In this document: positions 6,623-11,681 of the stretch, one piece after another
Numbering within the stretch: position 1 is the stretch's first letter
Layout of the letters: each line of letters opens with the position of its first letter
Program-made: the position numbers and the translations under genes
NCBI GenBank assembly: GCA_014379395.1
Contig: JACMLV010000509.1
Coordinates: 1-11,681 of the forward strand
Length of the DNA: 11,681 bases
From: Burkholderiaceae bacterium
GTDB lineage: Bacteria; Pseudomonadota; Gammaproteobacteria; Burkholderiales; Burkholderiaceae_D
Direction of reading: 5' to 3'
Notes under the pieces: model-generated
Databases searched by the model: none
Told to the model about the DNA's origin: nothing
Seen by the model: only the letters and a program-made list of their open reading frames with translations

Positions 6623-8281
6623 TTAGCGGTTGGCGACGACGATGCGCCGCGTGTCTTGGCCGACCAGGCGCATCGGCACCCCGCGTTGGCGCAGCGTGGC
6701 GTAGATGTCGGCGCGCATGATGGCGACGTCGCGCACGCCGGCCTGGTGGTCGCGCGTCCACTGCGCGACGAAGGCGTCGACGTCGGGCAGCGCCAGTTCC
6801 GGCTGCTGCTCCAGGCCGAAGGAGAATTCGTCGCGGTACTCGGCCAGGATCACCGTGCGGCGCAAATAAAAGGTCAGCGATTGTTCGTACATCCCGACCG
6901 AATAGATTTTCGTCTCGGGCGAAAGTTCGGCGGCGATCTTCGGCACCAGGTCGAGTCCGGCGCGGTGGCGGCCGTAGGATTCGAAGCCGGCCAGGATCAG
7001 CTGGGTGGCCCCGAAGCCGGCCACGGCCAGGGCCAGCACGGCCGCGTCGCGGCGCAGCCGGCGCGTCTGCGCCAGCGCCAGCGCGCCGCCGGCCAGCAGC
7101 AGCAGCGCCGCGCCCAACACCCACGGCTGGTAGGCTTGCAACAACGCCAGCTCGGACGGATGGCGGGTCGACACCTTGAGCACCTGCGGCACCGCGATCA
7201 TGCCGCCCAGGCCGACCAGCGCGACCAGGCCGGCCGCGATCATGCGGCTGCGCAGCGGGGCCGTTTCCAGGAACAGCGCCACCAGCAGCGCCAGCGCCGG
7301 GAAGATCGGCAGGATGTAGCCGGGCAGCTTGGAGCTCGAATAGCTGAAGAAGAAAAAGATGAAGACGCTCCACACCAAGAGCAGCGTGCGCGGTTGGAAG
7401 GCGCCCGGCCGGCGGCGCAGCGCCGCCGCCAGGCTTTGCGGCAGCAGGCCCAGCCACGGCATCATGCCGGGAATCAGCATCACGAAGAAGTAATACCAGG
7501 CGCCCTCGCGATGATGGGTCTTGAGCAGGAAGCGCTCGAAGTGTTCGTGGATGAAGAAAAAGCGCGGCTGCTCCGGGTTTTTCAGCGCCACCAGCACGAA
7601 CCACGGCGCGGCGATGGCGAAAAACAGCAGCAGGCCCTTGCCCGGATGCAGGCGGCGCCAGATCGCCCAGTCGCGCGCGACGACGGTGTAGAGCACCAGC
7701 ACGGCGCCCGGCAGCACCAGGCCGATCAGGCCCTTGGCCAGCACCGCCAGCGCCATGCCGGCCCAGCACGCCAGCATCCAGTTGCGCCGCTCGTTGGGCG
7801 TGGCGTCGTCGCGCTGGGCGATCAAGAGCGCGCACAGGCCGATCGCCATCATGGCCGACAGGCTCATGTCGAGCGAGTCGATCTGGCCGGAGGCGACCCA
7901 GAACAGGCTCGAGCCGAGCACCAGCGCGGCGTACAGGCCGGCGCGCGCGCCGAACACGCGCCAGCCGGCGTAGCCGGTCAGGGCCACGCCGAGCAGGCCG
8001 CACAGCCCGGTCCACAGGCGCGCCTGCCACTCGCCCAGCCCGAAGGCGGCGAACGACAGCGCGTTCATCCAGGTTTGCAGCGGCGGCTTCTCGAAATATT
8101 TGATGCCGTTCAGGCGCGTCGTGATCCAGTCGCCCGAGACCAGCATCTCGCGCGCCATCTCGGCGTAGCGGCCCTCGTCGGGCGGCACCAGGGTGCGCAC
8201 GCCGAGCGCGTACAGCGAGACCAGCGCGAAGGCGATGAACAGCGACCAGAGCAGCTTTTTCGACTTGAGCAGATCGTCCAT
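6623..8281 (-). CDS. arnT: Lipid A 4-amino-4-deoxy-L-arabinose transferase ArnT (family 39 glycosyltransferase)
   Basis: Integral inner-membrane enzyme that transfers L-Ara4N from undecaprenyl phosphate to lipid A phosphates on the periplasmic side, lowering negative charge and polymyxin binding. The 552-residue protein matches the length of E. coli ArnT (550). A first helix at about 10-29 is followed by the periplasmic-loop motif PPDEGRYAEMAREM (33-46) and YFEKPPLQTW (62-71), both signatures of ArnT/PMT-type GT-C enzymes. About a dozen hydrophobic helices follow, then a soluble C-terminal domain from roughly residue 455. The start at 8281-8279 overlaps the stop of the Mth938 gene as TGATG; the frame upstream is a shadow. 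Other family 39 transferases share the fold, but the arn neighbours make ArnT the clear choice. Confidence 0.93.
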   Translation of the reverse strand: MDDLLKSKKLLWSLFIAFALVSLYALGVRTLVPPDEGRYAEMAREMLVSGDWITTRLNGIKYFEKPPLQTWMNALSFAAFGLGEWQARLWTGLCGLLGVALTGYAGWRVFGARAGLYAALVLGSSLFWVASGQIDSLDMSLSAMMAIGLCALLIAQRDDATPNERRNWMLACWAGMALAVLAKGLIGLVLPGAVLVLYTVVARDWAIWRRLHPGKGLLLFFAIAAPWFVLVALKNPEQPRFFFIHEHFERFLLKTHHREGAWYYFFVMLIPGMMPWLGLLPQSLAAALRRRPGAFQPRTLLLVWSVFIFFFFSYSSSKLPGYILPIFPALALLVALFLETAPLRSRMIAAGLVALVGLGGMIAVPQVLKVSTRHPSELALLQAYQPWVLGAALLLLAGGALALAQTRRLRRDAAVLALAVAGFGATQLILAGFESYGRHRAGLDLVPKIAAELSPETKIYSVGMYEQSLTFYLRRTVILAEYRDEFSFGLEQQPELALPDVDAFVAQWTRDHQAGVRDVAIMRADIYATLRQRGVPMRLVGQDTRRIVVANR

Positions 8282-8667
8282 CAGGCCGGCGTCGCCTCGA
8301 CGATCAGCGCCAGCGCGACCTTGCGCCCCTCGCCCATCAGGATGTTGTAGGTGCGGCAGGCGGCGAAGGTGTCCATGCACTCGACGCCGACGCGGCGCGT
8401 GGTCAGGCAGGCCGACAGGCGCGGATGGACGAAGCGCTGGCGCGCGCCGGTGCCGACGATGACGACGTCGGGCGCGTCGGCCAGGATCTGCTCGAAATGG
8501 GCCTCGGTCAACTCCTCGAAGGAGGCCACCGGCCACGGCCGCGGCGCGCTCTCGGGCAGCACGATCAGGCTGTGGCCGAAGGACCGCGCGTTGATCTCGA
8601 CGCTGCCGTCGTCGCCGTAGCCGGTGACGGTCTGGAATTGCTTATTGATGCTGTGATGGAGCTTCAT
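8281..8667 (-). CDS. Mth938-like domain protein (DUF498)
   Basis: A 128-residue protein of the Mth938/DUF498 family, related to the mitochondrial complex I assembly factor NDUFAF3. No bacterial function is established. The family core is visible in APDVVIVGTGARQRFVHP (65-82) and GVECMDTFAACRTYNILMGE (94-113), with conserved Gly, His and Asn positions. The ATG at 8667 begins with MKLHH, as I recall for close relatives; no Shine-Dalgarno precedes it, and an in-frame TTG at 8760 is an unlikely alternative. It is the first gene of the minus-strand cluster, and its TGA overlaps arnT's ATG, so the two are probably co-translated. In betaproteobacteria I recall this gene beside alaA-hom, which would make it a native neighbour rather than part of the arn pathway. 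Confidence 0.9.
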   Translation of the reverse strand: MKLHHSINKQFQTVTGYGDDGSVEINARSFGHSLIVLPESAPRPWPVASFEELTEAHFEQILADAPDVVIVGTGARQRFVHPRLSACLTTRRVGVECMDTFAACRTYNILMGEGRKVALALIVEATPA

Positions 8668-8826
8668 CGGAATGGTCAATGCGTTCTGTGCGGCGATGGA
8701 TCGGTCGGCGCACTGGTCGCCTGCGGCGCCGAAGGGCGTAAGGATGCCATAAATGAGCAAAAAGCGCGAATTTCTGGCAACTTCGGGCAGCCCGTTCGCG
8801 CGGGCGCCGCGGCCGCGTTTTTGCCT

Positions 8827-8989
8827 AGGAGTCTGTCGGACTTAGGGAGTCGAAGCGAAAAAATAGCTGGGCGAGGCCAGATTTTGACGGTTTCGCAGTG
8901 CCAATAGCTCGCTATTGGCCGAGAAAACGGCGAAATATGGACCGTCCAGGTATTTTTGCAGCCGACGATCCTAAGTCCGACAGACTCCT
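8827..8989. mobile_element. 163-bp MITE-like palindromic element with 20-bp terminal inverted repeats
   Basis: The ends are perfect inverted copies: AGGAGTCTGTCGGACTTAGG at 8827-8846 and its reverse complement at 8970-8989. The symmetry continues imperfectly inwards (GTCG...AAAAA.TA.CTGG on both arms) to a perfect 9-bp central hairpin, GCCAATAGC-TC-GCTATTGGC (8900-8919). The whole element can fold into one long hairpin. It encodes no protein, so if mobile it depends on a transposase supplied elsewhere. I see no clear target-site duplication. Non-autonomous insertion sequence derivative is the best reading; a REP/BIME-like palindrome is the alternative. I cannot name the parent IS family from sequence alone. 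Confidence 0.75.
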
Positions 8990-9004
8990 CGGGCGCTAAG
9001 AAGG

Positions 9005-9033
9005 TTGATTAAATAAGGCGGTTTCGGCAGAAT
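9005..9033 (+). promoter_or_regulatory. Candidate sigma-70 promoter for alaA(-hom)
   Basis: TTGATT (9005-9010) and CAGAAT (9028-9033) are spaced by 17 nt, each matching four of six consensus bases. It begins 15 nt beyond the right end of the palindromic element. Transcription would start near 9040, giving a leader of about 90 nt that contains the hairpin at 9054-9097. Confidence 0.45.
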
Positions 9034-9053
9034 GGTTCTTTTCGCACTGCACA

Positions 9054-9097
9054 AGGAGTCTGTCGGACTCGGGACTCCCCAAGTCCGACCGCCTCCT
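9054..9097. repeat. 44-bp hairpin built from the same terminal repeat, in the alaA leader
   Basis: The left arm AGGAGTCTGTCGGACT (9054-9069) is identical to the outer 16 bases of the 163-bp element. The right arm (9081-9097) is its near-complement with two changes relative to the element's right end. Arms pair over 20 positions with three mismatches (9059/9092, 9061/9090, 9070/9081) and a 4-nt loop. It looks like a relative of the element with almost all of its interior missing. It ends 34 nt before the alaA start codon. Confidence 0.75.
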
Positions 9098-9120
9098 GGC
9101 CGGGCCAGGCAACATCACAC

Positions 9121-9124
9121 AGGA
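9121..9124 (+). promoter_or_regulatory. Ribosome binding site supporting a TTG start for alaA
   Basis: AGGA stands 7 nt before TTG at 9132-9134. The family's N-terminal sequence (MRPIQKSNKL) begins exactly at that TTG, and no ATG or GTG in frame fits as well. Confidence 0.75.
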
Positions 9125-9131
9125 ATTTATT

Positions 9132-10358
9132 TTGCGACCGATCCAGAAATCGAACAAGTTGGCCGACGTCTGCTACGACATCCGCGGCCCGGTCTTGGAG
9201 AAATCCAAGCAGATGGAAGACGAAGGCCAGAAGATCATCAAGCTCAACATCGGCAATCTGGCCGTGTTCGGCTTCGATCCGCCCGAGGAGATCGTCCAGG
9301 ACATGATCCTGAAGATGCCCGATTCGGGCGGCTACACCGACTCGAAGGGCATGTTCGCGCCGCGCAAGGCGGTGGTGCACTACACCCAGAGCAAGGGCAT
9401 CGCCGGCGTGACGATCGACGACGTCTACCTCGGCAACGGCGCCTCCGAGCTGATCGTGATGGCCATGCAGGCCCTGCTCAACGACGGCGACGAGGTGCTG
9501 GTGCCGGCGCCGGACTATCCGCTGTGGACCGCCGCCGTCAGCCTGTCGGGCGGCAACCCGGTGCATTACGTGTGCGACGAGCAGGCCGACTGGTATCCGG
9601 ACCTCGACGACATGCGCCGCAAGATCAACTCGAACACGCGCGCCATCGTCGTCATCAACCCGAACAACCCGACCGGCGCGCTGTATCCGACCGAGGTGCT
9701 CGAACAGATCATCGAACTGGCGCGCCAGCACCAGCTGATCGTGTTCGCCGACGAGATCTACGACAAGGTGCTGTACGACGACGCCAAGCACACCTCGATG
9801 GCCTCGCTGGCCGACGACGTGCTGTTCATCACCATGAACGGCCTGTCGAAGAACTACCGCTCGTGCGGCTTCCGCTCCGGCTGGATGGTGGTGTCGGGCG
9901 AGAAGCGCCACGCCAAGGACTACATCGAGGGCTTGAACATGCTGGCCTCGATGCGCCTGTGCGCCAACGTGCCGGGCCAGCACGCGATCCAGACCGCGCT
10001 CGGCGGCTACCAGAGCATCGACGACCTGGTCGGCCCCGGCGGGCGCCTGCTCAAGCAGCGCGACCTGGCGCACAAGCTGCTCACCGAGATTCCCGGCGTC
10101 ACCTGCGTCAAGCCGAAGGCGGCGCTGTACATGTTCCCGCGCCTGGACCCGAAGATGTACCCGATCAGCGACGACCAGCAATTCGCCTACGAGCTGCTGG
10201 CCGAGGAAAAAGTGCTGATCGTCCAGGGCACCGGCTTCAACTGGATCGCGCCGGACCACTTCCGCGTCGTGTTCCTGCCCAACTCGGACGACCTGACGCT
10301 CGCTTTTGGCCGCATCGCCCGCTTCCTCGACGGCTACCGCCGCCGCCACGGCACCTGA
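9132..10358 (+). CDS. alaA: Glutamate–pyruvate aminotransferase AlaA (class I/II, PLP-dependent)
   Basis: Makes alanine from pyruvate with glutamate as donor, in the cytosol. The 408-residue product follows E. coli AlaA (YfbQ) nearly end to end: KSNKLADVCYDIRGPVL (6-22), PAPDYPLWTAAVSLS (125-139), NPNNPTG (176-182), ADEIYDK (206-212), the PLP lysine Lys240 in NGLSK, and NMLASMRLCANVPGQHAIQT further on. The usual GNPAPFGF segment reads GNLAVFGF (41-48), a mild departure. Translation starts at TTG with AGGA 7 nt upstream. A candidate promoter and a strong hairpin lie in front. hom follows after 79 nt on the same strand, so the pair may be an operon for aspartate/pyruvate-family amino acids. Another transaminase specificity is possible but less likely. 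Confidence 0.9.
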   Translation: MRPIQKSNKLADVCYDIRGPVLEKSKQMEDEGQKIIKLNIGNLAVFGFDPPEEIVQDMILKMPDSGGYTDSKGMFAPRKAVVHYTQSKGIAGVTIDDVYLGNGASELIVMAMQALLNDGDEVLVPAPDYPLWTAAVSLSGGNPVHYVCDEQADWYPDLDDMRRKINSNTRAIVVINPNNPTGALYPTEVLEQIIELARQHQLIVFADEIYDKVLYDDAKHTSMASLADDVLFITMNGLSKNYRSCGFRSGWMVVSGEKRHAKDYIEGLNMLASMRLCANVPGQHAIQTALGGYQSIDDLVGPGGRLLKQRDLAHKLLTEIPGVTCVKPKAALYMFPRLDPKMYPISDDQQFAYELLAEEKVLIVQGTGFNWIAPDHFRVVFLPNSDDLTLAFGRIARFLDGYRRRHGT

Positions 10359-10437
10359 ACCAGAATCTGAACCCGAACCTTCACCCGCAACCAGGCGCTG
10401 CGCGCAACCCGCGCCGCGCCGCACAGAAACGAGATTT

Positions 10438-11681
10438 ATGAAACCCATCAAAGTAGGCCTGTTAGGCATCGGCACCGTAGGCGCCGGCACGTTCAACGTC
10501 TTGAAGCGCAACCAGCAAGAAATCACCCGGCGCGCCGGGCGCGGCATCGAAATCGTCGCGGTGGCCGACCTCAACACCGCGCGCGCCCAGGAAGTGACCG
10601 GCGGCGCCTGCCAGGTGCTGTCGGACGCGCGCCAGATCGTCAACGATCCGGAAATCGACATCGTCATCGAGCTGATCGGCGGCTACGGCATCGCCAAGGA
10701 ACTGGTCATGCAGGCCATCGCCAACGGCAAGCACGTCGTCACCGCCAACAAGGCGCTCTTGGCCACGCACGGCAACGAGATCTTCGCCGCGGCCCAGGCC
10801 AAGGGCGTCATCGTCGCCTTCGAAGCGGCGGTGGCCGGCGGCATCCCGATCATCAAGGCGCTGCGCGAAGGCCTGACCGCCAACCGCATCGAATGGGTGG
10901 CCGGCATCATCAACGGCACCACCAACTTCATCCTGTCGGAAATGCGCGACAAGGGCCTCGACTTCGACACCGTCTTGAAGCAGGCGCAGGAACTGGGCTA
11001 CGCCGAAGCCGACCCGACCTTCGACATCGAAGGCGTCGACGCCGCGCACAAGGCGACCATCATGTCGGCCATCGCGTTCGGCATCCCGGTGCAGTTCGAC
11101 AAGGCCTACGTCGAAGGGATCAGCAAGCTCGACGCGGTCGACATCCGCTACGCCGAACAACTCGGCTACCGCATCAAGTTGCTCGGCATCACCAAGCGCG
11201 CCACGGTCAACGGCGTCGAGGGCATCGAACTGCGCGTGCACCCGACCCTGATCCCAAGCAAGCGCCTGATCGCCAACGTCGAAGGCGCGATGAACGCCGT
11301 GCTGGTGCAGGGCGACGCCATCGGCGCCACCCTGTACTACGGCAAGGGCGCCGGCGCCGAGCCGACCGCCTCGGCCGTGATCGCCGACCTGGTCGACATC
11401 ACCCGCCTGGCCACGGCCGATCCGGAGCACCGCGTGCCGCACCTGGCGTTCCAGCCGAACGCGATGACCGACATCGCGATCCTGCCGATGTCCGAGATCA
11501 CCACCAGCTACTACCTGCGCGTGCGCGTGGCCGACCAACCGGGCGTGCTGGCCGACCTGACCCGCATCCTGGCCGACGGCACCATCTCGATCGACGCCAT
11601 GCTGCAAAAAGAGCCGGCCGAGGGCGAGACCCGCGCCGACGTCATCATCCTGACGCACCAGACCCAGGAGAAGAACATCGT
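10438..11681 (+). CDS. hom: Homoserine dehydrogenase (C-terminus cut by the right window edge)
   Basis: NAD(P)-dependent reduction of aspartate semialdehyde to homoserine, the branch to threonine and methionine. The 414 codons present (the family usually has about 435) show the Rossmann motif GLLGIGTVGAGT (7-18), VTANKALLA (101-109), AAVAGGIPIIKAL (130-142), GIINGTTNFIL (156-166) and ADPTFDIEGVDAAHK (191-205) with catalytic Lys205. An ACT regulatory domain starts near residue 350 (SYYLRVRVADQPGVLADLTRIL), as in threonine-feedback-regulated enzymes. It is monofunctional: no aspartokinase domain precedes it. A GAG 4 nt before the ATG is a weak ribosome site. thrC is expected next by remembered gene order but lies outside the window. 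Confidence 0.95.
   Translation, partial: MKPIKVGLLGIGTVGAGTFNVLKRNQQEITRRAGRGIEIVAVADLNTARAQEVTGGACQVLSDARQIVNDPEIDIVIELIGGYGIAKELVMQAIANGKHVVTANKALLATHGNEIFAAAQAKGVIVAFEAAVAGGIPIIKALREGLTANRIEWVAGIINGTTNFILSEMRDKGLDFDTVLKQAQELGYAEADPTFDIEGVDAAHKATIMSAIAFGIPVQFDKAYVEGISKLDAVDIRYAEQLGYRIKLLGITKRATVNGVEGIELRVHPTLIPSKRLIANVEGAMNAVLVQGDAIGATLYYGKGAGAEPTASAVIADLVDITRLATADPEHRVPHLAFQPNAMTDIAILPMSEITTSYYLRVRVADQPGVLADLTRILADGTISIDAMLQKEPAEGETRADVIILTHQTQEKNI

Larger units (their letters stand above)
8668..9131. other. 464-nt divergent intergenic region between the Mth938 gene and alaA
   Basis: No protein gene is supported. From left to right: 8668-8826 must hold the promoter of the minus-strand cluster, but I find only a weak pair (TTGCCA at 8780-8775 and CATTTA at 8755-8750, spacer 19). 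A 163-bp palindromic element fills 8827-8989. A candidate alaA promoter lies at 9005-9033. A compact 44-bp hairpin at 9054-9097 and the alaA ribosome site finish the region. A GC-rich palindrome followed by TTTTT near 8800-8822 resembles a plus-strand terminator, but no plus-strand gene lies upstream. Confidence 0.7.

Noticed and set aside
4970..8350. A 1126-codon open frame on the plus strand opposite arnB, eamA, arnT and part of the Mth938 gene
   Set aside because: The translation is low-complexity (Gln, His, Arg, Gly, Asp rich), crosses several real genes and resembles no family. Long antisense frames are expected opposite GC-rich coding DNA.
8791..8822. GC-rich palindrome followed by TTTTT on the plus strand, terminator-like
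   Set aside because: No plus-strand gene lies upstream, the stem is ambiguous, and both flanking genes point away from it.
9032..10441. 469-codon plus-strand frame overlapping alaA in another frame
   Set aside because: Arg/Pro/Gly-rich shadow; alaA in the neighbouring frame has full family conservation.
9009..10667. Long minus-strand frame opposite alaA
   Set aside because: Shadow of alaA and hom: Val, Asp, His and Gln rich, with no motif or ribosome site.
10462..11658. 398-codon minus-strand frame opposite hom
   Set aside because: Antisense shadow with the same Val-Asp-Gly-His bias; hom is fully conserved on the plus strand.

Overview
The window is GC-rich chromosomal DNA from a betaproteobacterium, most likely Oxalobacteraceae (Massilia/Duganella/Janthinobacterium type). 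That placement rests on gene content, codon use and remembered gene order, not on a database search. I see no phage, CRISPR, tRNA or rRNA genes. The main story is a lipid A modification locus (4-amino-4-deoxy-L-arabinose, L-Ara4N; cationic-peptide and polymyxin resistance) set between housekeeping genes.

Layout, positions 1-8667, all on the minus strand. In transcription order, right to left: an Mth938-domain protein; arnT (lipid A aminoarabinose transferase); one small four-helix EamA/SMR protein resembling ArnE/ArnF; a 138-nt gap with a GC hairpin and an AT-rich -10-like box; arnB; arnC; a free-standing ArnA-type formyltransferase; a free-standing ArnA-type UDP-glucuronate decarboxylase/UDP-xylose synthase; arnD; a peroxiredoxin of the Bcp/PrxQ family; and the first 46 codons of a probable PhoH-family gene running off the left edge. 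Five stop/start junctions are tight: Mth938-arnT, arnC-formyltransferase and decarboxylase-arnD overlap as TGATG, arnB-arnC overlaps as ATGA, and arnT-eamA is 24 nt apart in the same frame.

Positions 8668-9131 form a 464-nt divergent intergenic region. It carries a 163-bp MITE-like palindrome with perfect 20-bp terminal inverted repeats. A 44-bp compact hairpin built from the same terminal sequence lies in the presumed leader of the next gene.

Positions 9132-11681, plus strand: alaA (glutamate-pyruvate aminotransferase, TTG start with a good Shine-Dalgarno) and hom (homoserine dehydrogenase, cut by the right edge).

How the genes work together: the decarboxylase turns UDP-glucuronate into UDP-4-keto-pentose, ArnB aminates it, the formyltransferase formylates it, ArnC moves Ara4-formyl-N onto undecaprenyl phosphate, ArnD deformylates it, the SMR protein presumably helps flip the carrier, and ArnT transfers L-Ara4N to lipid A in the periplasm. 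UDP-glucose dehydrogenase (Ugd), which supplies UDP-glucuronate, is not in the window. I do not see an undescribed system here. The best leads are the palindromic element with its hairpin relative, the split ArnA with a single flippase-like subunit, and the internal leader before arnB.
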